A stretch of 64,000 bases of DNA from Bacillus sp. FJAT-25509 (GCF_001420605.1 NZ_LJIZ01000007.1:82724-146723); one strand, 5' to 3'; positions 52,961-62,482 are shown, counted from the first letter of the stretch. Made by a program: numbers and translations. Notes: generated by a model not told the origin, from the sequence alone.

Positions 52961-53453
52961 CACAGTATACTGCTATCTTCGTTTACATAACTTTTATTTT
53001 ACACTAGCTATGTTTTTATTGTTTGATTTATCACAATTATACAAGGTGTTGTAATATATATCACTAACTAATAAAAGGAAAAAGCTAACAACTAAATCAT
53101 CGTGTTTCTTCTCTGATTGATGAAATGATGGAATTTCAAGATTAAATTACAGATAAAGGTGGGCTTATGAAATTACCAGAAGCTTTTGGGAATACTCATC
53201 TGTTCAGTCCAACCCTGTTTACAATCACACATCACTTTTAATATGTACCCCGATTATTTCAACAAAAGGAAAACCCTATTCATTTTTTTAACAATATTGG
53301 TCAACTATACTGCAAATATGTTGAATAAGATCCTCTATGCCATTCATTAAACTTTGAGTATTCATGACAAAAAACCAGAAAAACCCTCTACCGGGCTTTT
53401 CTGGTTTCACTTTCTATTCTATTCGTACTTCATTTAAATCGATTGTACAGCTA
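52961..53453. other. Gene-free interval (about 490 bp)
   Basis: AT-rich. Holds the yhbH terminator at its right end. A 24-codon frame at 53167 with AAAGGTGGG upstream is the only ORF-like feature and is not convincing. Confidence 0.55.
53369..53407 (-). terminator. Terminator of yhbH (parent of the repeat family)
   Basis: AAACCAGAAAAACCC and CCGGGCTTTTCTGGTTT; A-run on the left gives the minus-strand T tail. Confidence 0.85.
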
Positions 53454-54647
53454 TTATTTCGCTGCCTTCTCATACTCCTGTTTAAAGAAGCTCTTCATTG
53501 AATGGAAAACATCTGATTTTTGTTTAAGGATGTAGTAGCGGAATTTTTCATCATTAATGTTTTTATATGCGGACATTAGTGTAGAGTGTCGATTGTATTG
53601 GTTTACTTCTCCGTATCCGAACATATTGCTCACTTTCATTAATTCTTGAACTAATTTTACGCAGCGAGCATTATCAGATGTTAAATTATCTCCATCAGAG
53701 AAATGGAATGGATAGATATTATATCTTTCTGGAGAATATTTGTATTCAATTACTTCTAAAGCTTTTCGATAAGCAGATGAACAGATCGTTCCTCCGCTTT
53801 CTCCTTTTGTGAAGAACTCTTCTTCTGTAACTACTTTTGCTTCTGTATGGTGTGCAATAAACTCGATATCAACTGATTCATATTTTGTTCTTAAAAATCT
53901 AGTCATCCAAAAGAAGAAGCTTCTTGCCATATACTTTTCCCATAAGCCCATACTTCCGCTAGTATCCATCATTGCGAGTACGACGGCTTTAGATTCCGGT
54001 TTTCTAATTTCATTCCATGTACGGAACTTTAAGTCTTCTGGAGATATAGGATAGAATGATGGCGTACCACTCATTGCGTTACGCTTAAACGCAGACATCA
54101 TTGTACGTTTTTTATCAATGTTACCCATTAACCCAGTTTTTCTAATGTCATTAAATTCAATATTTTCTACTGTATTTAAGTCTTGTTCTTTTCTTTTTAG
54201 ATCTGGTAATTCTAACTGACTAAAAAGAGCTTCCTCTAATTCCATTAGTGAAACCTCTGCCTCATAATAATCTTCGCCTGATTCCTTACCTGCTCCTTGC
54301 CCTTTGCCAGCACCTTTTTGCGGCTGGCCGCCTTGTGAACCATCTCTTGCCACTACATCGCCAACTTTACTGTCTCCAGTACCCTGACCAACGTGTTTAT
54401 TTTTATCGTAGTTGTATCTAATCTTATACTCATCTAGTGACCGGATTGGGATTTTTACTACATCGCGCCCATTTGACATGATGATGCTTTCTTCTGTGAT
54501 CAAATCTGCTAAATTCTTTTTAATCGCCTCTTGTACCTTCTCTTGGTGGCGCTGTTGGTCGTCGTGTCCTTTACGATGGAGGGTCCAGTCTTCCTGTGAA
54601 ATGGTAAAATTATGCTTTTGTTCATGTTCATTATTTTCATTACTCAT
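53454..54647 (-). CDS. yhbH: Sporulation protein YhbH (DUF444)
   Basis: 397 residues, the normal length. The N-terminus is charged ([20 protein letters not shown]), with a Gly/Gln-rich stretch near residue 95-125. A VWA-like domain follows with the MIDAS-type DTSGSMG. YhbH is made in the mother cell during sporulation and works with the PrkA kinase and SpoVR. GGAGGG ribosome site. Here it is separated from prkA by an aldo-keto reductase gene. Its 3' end has been copied twice elsewhere in the window. Confidence 0.95.
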   Translation of the reverse strand: MSNENNEHEQKHNFTISQEDWTLHRKGHDDQQRHQEKVQEAIKKNLADLITEESIIMSNGRDVVKIPIRSLDEYKIRYNYDKNKHVGQGTGDSKVGDVVARDGSQGGQPQKGAGKGQGAGKESGEDYYEAEVSLMELEEALFSQLELPDLKRKEQDLNTVENIEFNDIRKTGLMGNIDKKRTMMSAFKRNAMSGTPSFYPISPEDLKFRTWNEIRKPESKAVVLAMMDTSGSMGLWEKYMARSFFFWMTRFLRTKYESVDIEFIAHHTEAKVVTEEEFFTKGESGGTICSSAYRKALEVIEYKYSPERYNIYPFHFSDGDNLTSDNARCVKLVQELMKVSNMFGYGEVNQYNRHSTLMSAYKNINDEKFRYYILKQKSDVFHSMKSFFKQEYEKAAK

Positions 54648-54970
54648 TTTCTTTCCCTCCCTTACTTGTTATGATTTATTTTAAAAATAAAAAAATCGTC
54701 ACACAGTAATACACAATTGCATAAACTAATTCGGTAGGTGATTTTCTACCCTTTTTTATGGATTACTCTATCATATGCAGAAGGACACAATAATTGACAA
54801 TGTTTCTTCTAAATTTTACACCCATTTTTTCAGAAAATAGGACGAGTCCTTAAAAATAAATATATTTATATAAAAATTCCAATAAACTTTTGCCTTTAAC
54901 TATATGTAACAATACTTAAAAAAGAACAAAAAAAGTGGAAAACTAGTAAAAAGTTTTCCACTTTTTTTAT
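54648..54970. other. Gene-free interval (about 320 bp)
   Basis: Upstream region of yhbH, AT-rich, with the aldo-keto reductase terminator at its right end. No ORF seen; a sporulation sigma promoter is expected here but was not identified. Confidence 0.55.
54928..54968 (-). terminator. Terminator of the aldo-keto reductase gene
   Basis: AAAAAAAGTGGAAAACT pairs perfectly with AGTTTTCCACTTTTTTT. Confidence 0.93.
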
Positions 54971-55873
54971 TTAAGGTAAATTATGCCCCATTCCAGCTAC
55001 GTAAATTCGTAACCATTGTTCCGCTGACATACTTAACTTTGTAGATTCAACTGCTGTTTTGACACGTTCAATTTTACCAGACCCTATGATTGGCATCATT
55101 TTAGCGGGGTGAGCTAATAACCATGCGTACATTACTTCGTCGATTGAATTTGCACCAATTTCACTAGAAATCTCTTCAAGCATCGCTCGAACTCGTACCG
55201 CTGTTTCAGACTGACTAGTAAAAATTTGTCCGCCTGCTAATGGGGACCAGATCATTGGAGCAATATCTTTTTCAAGTAATAAATCAATTGTTCCCTTTTC
55301 AAAATGCTCTAATTGCATTGGCGAAACTTCAATTTGATTTGTTACTAAAGGCATGTTTAGATATTCTTGTAATGCATTAAATTGAGATGGTAAAAAGTTG
55401 GATACCCCAAAGTGGCGTACTTTTCCTTCAGATTGAAGTTGATTAAACGCCTCTGCGATTTCCTTTGGATTCATAAATGGATTTGGTCTATGTATTAACA
55501 GTAAATCGATATAATCTGTTTGTAGATTTTCCAATGAATTGTTCACACTCGTTAAGATATGCTCTTTACTAGTATCATAATGATTCATTTTAAGTTCAGG
55601 AAACTTTGATGACTTTAACTTTATCCCACATTTTGTAACGATTTGGATTTTTTCACGAAGCTCCGGTTTTATTGCTAAAGCCTTTCCAAAAATCTCTTCA
55701 CAAGTATAACCACCATAAATATCGGCATGATCAAATGTTGTAATTCCTAAATCAATGCATTCTTCTATAAAAGCGACTAATTGTTCTGATGTCATTTTCC
55801 ATTCAGCTAAACGCCATAATCCGTGAATAATTTGTGAAAACTCAAGATTCTCAGCTATTTGAATTCTTTTCAT
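54971..55873 (-). CDS. Aldo/keto reductase (YcsN-like)
   Basis: 300 residues. The (beta/alpha)8 motifs are visible: DHADIYGG with catalytic Asp and Tyr, the Lys in IVTKCGIK, and His in LLLIHRPNP, plus GSGKIERV near the NADPH site. ATG at 55873 follows AAGGTA by eight bases; the ATG two codons upstream is closer than ideal. It reduces carbonyl compounds with NADPH; physiological substrate unknown. It sits between prkA and yhbH, with its own terminator, which is unusual for that locus. Confidence 0.88.
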   Translation of the reverse strand: MKRIQIAENLEFSQIIHGLWRLAEWKMTSEQLVAFIEECIDLGITTFDHADIYGGYTCEEIFGKALAIKPELREKIQIVTKCGIKLKSSKFPELKMNHYDTSKEHILTSVNNSLENLQTDYIDLLLIHRPNPFMNPKEIAEAFNQLQSEGKVRHFGVSNFLPSQFNALQEYLNMPLVTNQIEVSPMQLEHFEKGTIDLLLEKDIAPMIWSPLAGGQIFTSQSETAVRVRAMLEEISSEIGANSIDEVMYAWLLAHPAKMMPIIGSGKIERVKTAVESTKLSMSAEQWLRIYVAGMGHNLP

Positions 55874-55945
55874 ATACATTACCTTACCCTTCTATTTAAT
55901 CATTATCATCATTATAGGATAAACGTTATTAATTGCAAAAGAAAA

Positions 55946-55966
55946 CGGCTATCTAATAGATAGCCG
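55946..55966 (-). terminator. Terminator of prkA
   Basis: CGGCTATCT pairs with AGATAGCCG around AAT; the minus-strand tail is TTTTCTTTT. Confidence 0.85.
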
Positions 55967-55976
55967 CTTAAACAAT

Positions 55977-57872
55977 TTATCGGTTTAGTAATGAACCTAC
56001 GTAGCGTAATAATTCATTTGCTGATGTTGAATTATAACCATATTCATCAACTAATCTACTGACAACGTCATTGATTTTCTTCAATTGACGCTCGTCAGGA
56101 GTTTTTGTGGACGTCGTAATTTTCACAACATCCTTCAGATCCGAAAAAAGTTTCTTTTGGATAGCTTCTTTTAATCTTTCATGTGAATTGTAATCAAAAC
56201 GTTTGCCTTTTCTTGCATAGGCAGAGATTCTGATTAATATTTCTTCACGGAATGCTTTCTTCGCATTCTCAGAGATGCCAATTTGTTCTTCAATCGAACG
56301 CATCAACTTTTCATCTGGATTCATCTCTTCACCTGTTAAAGGATCACGAAGCTTATTCTTATTGCAATATGCTTCTACATTATCAAGATAATTATCCATA
56401 AGTGTTTTTGCAGACTCTTCATATGAATAAACAAAGGCTTTTTGAACTTCTTGTTTTGCAATATCATCATATTCTTTTCTTGCGATTGAGATAAAATTCA
56501 TATAACGCTCACGATCTTCATTCGAAATAGATGGATGTTGATCTAAACCATCTTTTAATGAGCGTAATACATCTAAAGCATTAATTGAAGGGATCTCTTT
56601 TCGAATAATTGTAGATGAAATACGGTTAATGACATATCGTGGATCGATACCATGCATACCTTCATCTAAATATTCTTTCTTCAGCTCTTCTAAATCAACA
56701 GTGTTATAGCCTTCTACCATTTCACCATCATATAGACGCATCTTCTTAACTAAATCAATATCTCCTCGTTTTGGTTCTTTTAAACGAGTAAGTATTGTAA
56801 ACATTGCGGCAACTCTTAAAGTATGAGGAGCAATATGAACATTTGAAACATCACTTTCAGAGATCATTTTTTGATAGATTCTCTCTTCTTCACTCACTCT
56901 TAAGTTATAAGGAATTGGCATTACGATTATTCGAGAATGTAATGCTTCATTTTTCTTATTATTAATAAAGGATCTGTACTCTGTTTCATTCGTGTGAGCA
57001 ATGATTAATTCATCCGCAGAAATCAATGCAAAACGCCCTGCTTTAAAGTTTCCTTCTTGCGTCAGGGATAATAAGTGCCATAAAAACTTTTCATCACATT
57101 TTAACATCTCTTGGAATTCCATCATTCCACGGTTCGCTTTATTCAACTCACCATCAAACCGGTAGGCACGTGGATCTGACTCTGATCCGAATTGAGCAAT
57201 TGTTGAAAAATCAATACTTCCTGTTAAATCTGCAATATCTTGAGATTTTGGATCAGACGGGCTAAAAGTACCAATACCAACTCGACGATCCTCTGATAAA
57301 AATACTCTTTCTACCATAACATCTTCTATTCTTCCACCAAACTCTTGTTCAAGTCTCATTAAGTTTAAAGGTGAAAGATTTCCTTCAATTCGAACTCCAT
57401 ATTCTGTGAAAAAATCATCTCTTAAATGGTTAGGAATTAAATGCAATGGATCTTCATGCATTGGGCAACCTTTAATTGCGTAGATTGCACCTTGATCAGA
57501 CCTTGAATAATTTTCTAAGCCTCTCTTTAACATCGTTACCAGTGTAGATTTACCACCACTTACAGGACCCATTAACAATAAAATACGTTTTTTTACATCT
57601 AATCTCTTGGCAGCAGGATGGAAATATTCTTCCACGAGTCTCTCTAACGCTTCTTCTAATCCATATAGGTTGTTATTAAAGAAACTATAGGTTTTTTTAC
57701 CATTCACTTCTTCAATACCTGCGTCTTTAATCATATTATAAATTCTAGAATGTGCAGTTTGTGCAACCAATGGCTCCTCTTTTAACATTTCAAGATACTC
57801 AGCAAAAGTGCCTTCCCATTTCAATCTTTGTTCCATGTCCCGGTGCTGCTCAAGTTTCTTTAAAATATCCAT
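55977..57872 (-). CDS. prkA: PrkA serine protein kinase / AAA+ protein
   Basis: 631 residues, exactly the length I recall for B. subtilis PrkA. P-loop GPVSGGKST at 102-110, Walker-B and sensor regions of the PrkA AAA domain, and a C-terminal kinase-like domain (YNTVDLEELKKEYLDEGMHGIDPRYVINR region). The ATG at 57872 has AAGGAGG ten bases upstream; the longer frame adds a basic, non-conserved start. In Bacillus it is a sporulation protein of the mother cell. PrkA orthologues elsewhere partner with YhbH and SpoVR. Own terminator. Confidence 0.95.
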   Translation of the reverse strand: MDILKKLEQHRDMEQRLKWEGTFAEYLEMLKEEPLVAQTAHSRIYNMIKDAGIEEVNGKKTYSFFNNNLYGLEEALERLVEEYFHPAAKRLDVKKRILLLMGPVSGGKSTLVTMLKRGLENYSRSDQGAIYAIKGCPMHEDPLHLIPNHLRDDFFTEYGVRIEGNLSPLNLMRLEQEFGGRIEDVMVERVFLSEDRRVGIGTFSPSDPKSQDIADLTGSIDFSTIAQFGSESDPRAYRFDGELNKANRGMMEFQEMLKCDEKFLWHLLSLTQEGNFKAGRFALISADELIIAHTNETEYRSFINNKKNEALHSRIIVMPIPYNLRVSEEERIYQKMISESDVSNVHIAPHTLRVAAMFTILTRLKEPKRGDIDLVKKMRLYDGEMVEGYNTVDLEELKKEYLDEGMHGIDPRYVINRISSTIIRKEIPSINALDVLRSLKDGLDQHPSISNEDRERYMNFISIARKEYDDIAKQEVQKAFVYSYEESAKTLMDNYLDNVEAYCNKNKLRDPLTGEEMNPDEKLMRSIEEQIGISENAKKAFREEILIRISAYARKGKRFDYNSHERLKEAIQKKLFSDLKDVVKITTSTKTPDERQLKKINDVVSRLVDEYGYNSTSANELLRYVGSLLNR

Positions 57873-58075
57873 GGACAAGTACCTCCTTCTTCTCATCTGT
57901 AAGAGAGATTATTAAAGGATATGCAAGGATGTCCGTACTCATGCTATATCTTTGAGTAGGAAAATATATTTTATCGAAATCCAATTCTCATAATTTTACT
58001 TTCATATTTCTATGTTTTTTTTGTATAATAAGGTTTAGGGTGTTGGGAATTTTTCAATTGGGAGGATACATACTG

Positions 58076-58171
58076 ATGAGACTAGTATTAATTTTATTAG
58101 TAACAGCATCATTCTTAGCAGCAATTTTCACAGGCGGCTATAATGACAAACCTGGACTGAAAAACAGATAA
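58076..58171 (+). CDS. Small membrane peptide (31 aa)
   Basis: MRLVLILLVTASFLAAIFTG followed by GYNDKPGLKNR. One membrane helix with a short polar tail. GGGAGGA lies nine bases before the ATG, TATAAT lies upstream at 58023-58028 and an intrinsic terminator follows 13 bp after the stop, so it is a complete tiny transcription unit. Function unknown. Confidence 0.7.
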   Translation: MRLVLILLVTASFLAAIFTGGYNDKPGLKNR

Positions 58172-58183
58172 TATTTTTTAAAG

Positions 58184-58243
58184 GATGCTTCTAAACGCGG
58201 ATCTTATTTTAATTTAGACCGTTTTATGGAAGCATCTTTTTTT
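58184..58243 (+). terminator. Terminator of the 31-aa gene
   Basis: GATGCTTC pairs with GAAGCATC, followed by seven T residues; large AT-rich loop. Confidence 0.8.
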
Positions 58244-58272
58244 GTACTCTTTGATAAACTCTTAAATTAATA

Positions 58273-58300
58273 CAAAAAAAATCACCATTTATATGGTGAC
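58273..58300 (-). terminator. Terminator of trmL
   Basis: TCACCAT pairs with ATGGTGA around TTAT; A-run at 58274-58281. Confidence 0.85.
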
Positions 58301-58305
58301 TTTTA

Positions 58306-58800
58306 TTATTTAGAATAATCCTTTACCTTCAACAACTCGCGGAAATCTTGCTGACGTAAAGCTTCATAAATTAAAATTGCAGCTGTATTTGATAAATTTA
58401 GTGACCTAATATGATCTGTCATTGGTATACGTAAGCAAGTTTCCATATTTTTTTCAATTAACTCTTTCGGAAGCCCTGTTGTTTCTCTACCAAATACAAA
58501 GAAAATCTCTTCATCTAAATTTGTATAGTCAAAGTTTGAATATGTTTTTTCCCCAAATTTAGTTATAAAATAAAATTTCCCGTCTTTATACTTATCAAAT
58601 AAATCGTCCAAAGAATCATGATAATGGATATCTACATGCTCCCAATAATCAAGACCAGCTCTTTTTAACATTTTATCATCAGTTGAAAAACCTAACGGAC
58701 GGATTAAATGTAAACTTGTATCTGTTCCTGCACAAGTACGTGCAATATTTCCTGTATTTGCTGGAATTTGTGGTTGATATAATACAACGTGTATTCCCAT
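58306..58800 (-). CDS. trmL: tRNA (cytidine(34)-2'-O)-methyltransferase TrmL
   Basis: 164 residues of the SPOUT fold. Signature blocks are [19 protein letters not shown] at the N-terminus, the [11 protein letters not shown] loop and [18 protein letters not shown], which form the knotted SAM site. It methylates the wobble base of leucine tRNAs with CAA and UAA anticodons; both tRNAs are encoded 3.5 kb away in this window. ATG at 58800 with AGAGGTG six bases upstream. Confidence 0.95.
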   Translation of the reverse strand: MGIHVVLYQPQIPANTGNIARTCAGTDTSLHLIRPLGFSTDDKMLKRAGLDYWEHVDIHYHDSLDDLFDKYKDGKFYFITKFGEKTYSNFDYTNLDEEIFFVFGRETTGLPKELIEKNMETCLRIPMTDHIRSLNLSNTAAILIYEALRQQDFRELLKVKDYSK

Positions 58801-58862
58801 CTTTTTCACCTCTATATTGTTTCAATGCTTTATATTATACCAAATTCGTAATTAATAAGGTA

Positions 58863-59777
58863 TTATTCCATTGGAGGATTAGAAAAGTCATCAACGAAGT
58901 GAAAAAACTTATACTTTATATTCTCCGTAAAAGCAGAAGAATCATAGTAAGACCAATATCTTTTACGGCTATTTACAGTATGTGCATTCACTAACGGTTC
59001 ACCATTTTCATCCTTAGCAACAACGATTGTACAATGATTCCATACTCCATCACCTTCGAAATCATATACGATAATATCCCCCAATGTAAGATCTTTTGGA
59101 GAAGGCACCTCTTCTGCTTTAATTCCAGTTTTAGGTGAAGGTAAAAATCTTCTTAATGCGTGAGCAACTCTCCAGCTATAACTACTATTAGAATGATTTC
59201 TATACCACCACCCTGTCCCTGGTTTTGGCATTCCAACCATTCGAATACCTCCAGCCCTTAAACATTGAGAGATAAAATTAGTACAATCATTTGCATACAA
59301 TGGATATTCTTTATTATGGCCATCCCACCAGGTTTCAGCATATTTAACAGCATTAAAGCGATTATATCTGTTATTTCGATCTAATGATTCACTATCACCT
59401 ATATCGTCTTCTTCGAGTTCATAATTTTCAACTTGATTATCAATCGGGAACGCTATGTCATATAAGATTTCATCATTTTCAATCGCGATCTGTCTTTGAT
59501 GTTGATCCTCTTCAAAATATAAATCGGTTTGCTTTAAAAAATATCGCGTATGGAAGGTATAATTTATATACGTTATATCCTGTTCATTCCAAATATTATT
59601 TACATCAAGATTTCCATATACTTTTACTAATGAAGTATTACGTTTATTATATAATTCAACTTTACGCCTGATGGCCTGATATTCTTTTTCTTGAATAGGA
59701 TGACTTCGATGTCCTTCACCAAAATAAAGTTGTAATCGTTCTTTTAAATAACGCTCTAAAAGTTCACGATTAAACAA
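58863..59777 (-). CDS. yhbB: Amidase-domain protein YhbB
   Basis: 304 residues. The Amidase_6-type C-terminal half carries the probable catalytic Cys in DCTNFISQCLRAGG and His in WNHCTIVVA, followed by NAHT. The N-terminal 150 residues are specific to this group (RHPIQ-type linker, YINYTFHTRYFLKQ). No signal peptide is evident. TTG start at 59777 with AAAGGGG seven bases upstream. Predicted to cleave peptide or cell-wall amide bonds. Lies between trmL and queG as in B. subtilis. Confidence 0.87.
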   Translation of the reverse strand: MFNRELLERYLKERLQLYFGEGHRSHPIQEKEYQAIRRKVELYNKRNTSLVKVYGNLDVNNIWNEQDITYINYTFHTRYFLKQTDLYFEEDQHQRQIAIENDEILYDIAFPIDNQVENYELEEDDIGDSESLDRNNRYNRFNAVKYAETWWDGHNKEYPLYANDCTNFISQCLRAGGIRMVGMPKPGTGWWYRNHSNSSYSWRVAHALRRFLPSPKTGIKAEEVPSPKDLTLGDIIVYDFEGDGVWNHCTIVVAKDENGEPLVNAHTVNSRKRYWSYYDSSAFTENIKYKFFHFVDDFSNPPME

Positions 59778-59853
59778 GATAATCCCCCTTTTCAACATAT
59801 ATTCTTATTCTATACGATGTTGAAAAATAAGAGATTATACCACTCATTATTGA

Positions 59854-60978
59854 TTACTTTGAAAGAACAGCATTAATTTCATTAAGTACAATCTCATCTT
59901 GCTCTTTTTGTAAACAACTTTCAATAAATGGTGTACTGGTCTTTCCTTCAATCTCAAAAATAGCCCAGATAGCTGTACCTCTTATTACTGGTCTAGCATC
60001 TTTTTTTGCTAATTGCTTTAAATCCTCTAATGCAGATTCATCTTTAAAATGTGCTAAAGCAATAATAGCATTTCGCTGAATAGGATTCTTTCCTCTCCAT
60101 GACCCAGACATTTGACCAAACTGACTTTTAAACTCTCTATTACTTACCTGTAATACTGAGCGTAATAAAGGTTTTACAGTTTCCGGATCAGGTTCCATCT
60201 CAGTATGATGCGTAAAATTAACCCCTTTATTTTTAGGACATATTGTCTGACATGTATCGCAACCATATATTCGATTTCCTAACTCTTTTCGAAACTCAAC
60301 AGGAATCATTTCTTTTGATTGGGTTAAAAATGCAATACAATTTTTAGCATTTAATTGACCTGGAGAAACAATAGCGCTTGTCGGGCAAACATCAAGGCAT
60401 TTTGTACACTCTCCACACTGTTCCTCAATAGGCGAATCTGGTTCAAAAGGTAATGAGGTAATCATTTCCCCTAAATACACATAGGAACCGAATTCTGGCG
60501 TAATGATTGAACAATTTTTAGCACTCCAACCTATACCTGCTCGCTCAGCTACAGCTCGATCTACTAGCTCTCCAGTATCGACCATCGACTGAACCTTTGC
60601 ATTTGGATAATGTAATAAAATAAATGACTCAAGCTGAAGTAATTTCTTTTTTACAACGATATGGTAATCTTCCCCCCATGAAGCCCTACAAAAGATACCT
60701 CTTGTAGATCCTTTTTTACTTTTAGGAGGATTTTTCATTTTAGATGGATAAGCTAGAGCAATTGCAATTATTGAATTAGATTCTGTCATAATTTTTCTTG
60801 CATCTACTCTTCGTTCAATATCCTTTGTCTCAAAACCCGATTGGTAATTTAATTCCTGCTGCTTATATAAACGATTTTTTAATGTTAAAAACGGATCAAC
60901 AGTTGTAAATCCAATCTTATCTATTCCAATTTCTTTACTATATAAAATCAATTTTTTTTGAAATTCTTTTATATTCAC
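59854..60978 (-). CDS. queG: Epoxyqueuosine reductase QueG
   Basis: 374 residues. A cobalamin-binding N-terminal domain is followed by two 4Fe-4S motifs, CGECTKCLDVCPTSA and CDTCQTICPK, and a C-terminal HEAT-like extension (LAHFKDESALEDLKQLAKKD), as in long QueG proteins. It catalyses the last step of queuosine formation in tRNA. GTG at 60978 with AGGTGA; the GTG at 60987 lies in the ribosome site. Start of a minus-strand group with yhbB and trmL. Confidence 0.95.
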   Translation of the reverse strand: MNIKEFQKKLILYSKEIGIDKIGFTTVDPFLTLKNRLYKQQELNYQSGFETKDIERRVDARKIMTESNSIIAIALAYPSKMKNPPKSKKGSTRGIFCRASWGEDYHIVVKKKLLQLESFILLHYPNAKVQSMVDTGELVDRAVAERAGIGWSAKNCSIITPEFGSYVYLGEMITSLPFEPDSPIEEQCGECTKCLDVCPTSAIVSPGQLNAKNCIAFLTQSKEMIPVEFRKELGNRIYGCDTCQTICPKNKGVNFTHHTEMEPDPETVKPLLRSVLQVSNREFKSQFGQMSGSWRGKNPIQRNAIIALAHFKDESALEDLKQLAKKDARPVIRGTAIWAIFEIEGKTSTPFIESCLQKEQDEIVLNEINAVLSK

Positions 60979-61469
60979 AAGAATCACCTAACTGCCTGTT
61001 AATTTACAAATTATATTTTCTATTCTAGTCAGAAAATTATTTCTTTATCTAATTATGACACAAAAGCCTTTAATAATAGACTTTTTAATATAAAAAAACG
61101 CAATGTATCGTTCTTCGAATGAATCAATACACTGCGTTGTTATCAAGTTATAAGTGCTTATCTACTAATACAAATGTAATATGTATTTAGTAGGTTTTTA
61201 ATGAACTTGTAATTAAATTTATCATAAATATGTCATAAATTCAAGAATAAAATCATTTTTTGTCGAAAGTGTTCTAGCATGGTTAAGCTTAGAATATGGA
61301 AAGGTCGAGAATAGAAAATGTCTAAATTAGTAAGCTCAATAATCATCAGAACTTTATTAATTAGCTAATAGCAGAGTGTATTGAAAGATTTGTAGAAATT
61401 TGAATAAAGGTATAATTTATTTTCTCATAGAATTCTTCTTTATAGGTTAAATATAGGAGGAGAATAACT
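60979..61469. other. Gene-free interval (about 490 bp)
   Basis: AT-rich. Holds a minus-strand terminator hairpin and a further CTACTAATAC/GTATTTAGTAG inverted repeat (61159-61190). No convincing ORF. Confidence 0.6.
61092..61139 (-). terminator. Orphan minus-strand terminator
   Basis: AACGCAATGTAT pairs with ATACACTGCGTT (one mismatch), T tail on the minus strand. No minus-strand gene lies between it and the tRNA cluster. Confidence 0.7.
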
Positions 61470-61766
61470 ATGACAGATCCTTTGGTAAATGAAGAAAAAA
61501 ATCCTTTGGTCGAAAGTTTCGAAGGTGTCTGTAGTTTGATTGAAGAAACAAACGACAGAATTGATTTTACACAAGATACCCTTAAGGAACTTGATCGATA
61601 CAATAACGAGAAATTAAAAGATGCAAAACAATTTACTATTAAAGTAGCTGCTGCAAGCTTACTAATAGCAACAACAGGATTAGTCGTTACTTTAGCAAAT
61701 AAAAGAAAACCAAAACAGTTTGATTGGCTTGCTGCAAAGCAAAAACGTAAATATGTAAAAATGTAA
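61470..61766 (+). CDS. Small membrane-anchored protein (98 aa), unknown
   Basis: Acidic N-terminus with helical, coiled-coil-like residues (GVCSLIEETNDRIDFTQDTL), one membrane helix (about 57-77) and a basic tail (KQKRKYVKM). AGGAGG precedes the ATG. Followed by its own terminator. Family not recognised; the layout of coiled coil, helix and basic tail is holin- or DUF948-like, but that is not an assignment. Confidence 0.65.
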   Translation: MTDPLVNEEKNPLVESFEGVCSLIEETNDRIDFTQDTLKELDRYNNEKLKDAKQFTIKVAAASLLIATTGLVVTLANKRKPKQFDWLAAKQKRKYVKM

Positions 61767-61798
61767 TGAAGAGCATTTCTAAATGAAGAATAGCCCCT

Positions 61799-61839
61799 TA
61801 AAGAAAGGCAGTGACTATAATGGTCGTTGCCTTTCTTTA
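61799..61839 (+). terminator. Terminator of the 98-aa gene
   Basis: AAAGAAAGGCA pairs with TGCCTTTCTTT; inner GAC/GTC extends the stem. Confidence 0.9.
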
Positions 61840-61930
61840 TGATAATCGTATGAAGATAATTTTTTAATGCTCGATGAAGATAAAGAATATATAAACCCTA
61901 TTCTATTCCTTACCTTTTACTATATAAACA

Positions 61931-61961
61931 AAAAAAGGATTCTGCATCTCTGCAAAATCCT
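61931..61961 (-). terminator. Terminator of the rRNA-tRNA operon
   Basis: GGATT-TGCA pairs with TGCA-AATCC around TCTC; A-run at 61931-61936 gives the T tail. Confidence 0.9.
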
Positions 61962-61978
61962 CTTCCCTGATTTCAATA

Positions 61979-62061
61979 TAGCGGTGACAGGACTTGAACC
62001 TGCACATCCGTGAAGATACCTGATTTTGAGTCAGGCGTGTCTGCCATTCCACCACACCGCC
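61979..62061 (-). tRNA. tRNA-Leu (CAA)
   Basis: Long variable arm; anticodon loop CTCAAAA. Acceptor pairs after allowing G1-U72. CCA is not encoded. Confidence 0.93.
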
Positions 62062-62154
62062 AAAAAGTTATAAAATAATTATAATATAGGAAGGACTAAT
62101 TGTCCAATCAAATCTGAAATTAAAAACCTCTTACTTTTGTAAGAGGTTTAATGA

Positions 62155-62238
62155 TACCGAGGGCCGGACTCGAACCGGCACGGGGTCAACCCCCGCAGGA
62201 TTTTAAGTCCTGTGTGTCTGCCATTCCACCACCCCGGC
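62155..62238 (-). tRNA. tRNA-Leu (UAA)
   Basis: Long variable arm; anticodon loop CTTAAAA. Starts GCCGGGG; G1-U72 pair; no encoded CCA. Confidence 0.93.
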
Positions 62239-62252
62239 AGAAGTAAATTAAA

Positions 62253-62323
<71 letters not shown>

Positions 62324-62328
62324 ATATT

Positions 62329-62403
62329 TGGAGCGGAAGACGGGGTTCGAACCCGCGACCCCAACCTTGGCAAGGTTGTATTCTACCACTGAACTACTTC
62401 CGC
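62329..62403 (-). tRNA. tRNA-Gly (GCC)
   Basis: Anticodon loop TTGCCAA; starts GCGGAAG; encoded CCA. Confidence 0.95.
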
Positions 62404-62407
62404 ATAA

Positions 62408-62482
62408 TGGCTGGGCTACCTGGATTCGAACCAGGGCATGACGGAATCAAAATCCGTTGCCTTACCGCTTGGCTATAGCCCA
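62408..62482 (-). tRNA. tRNA-Gln (UUG)
   Basis: Anticodon loop TTTTGAT; starts TGGGCTA, discriminator G, encoded CCA. Confidence 0.95.

Noticed and set aside
53167..53241. 24-codon plus-strand ORF with AAAGGTGGG upstream
   Set aside because: No terminator, no recognisable composition and no context; too little to call a gene.
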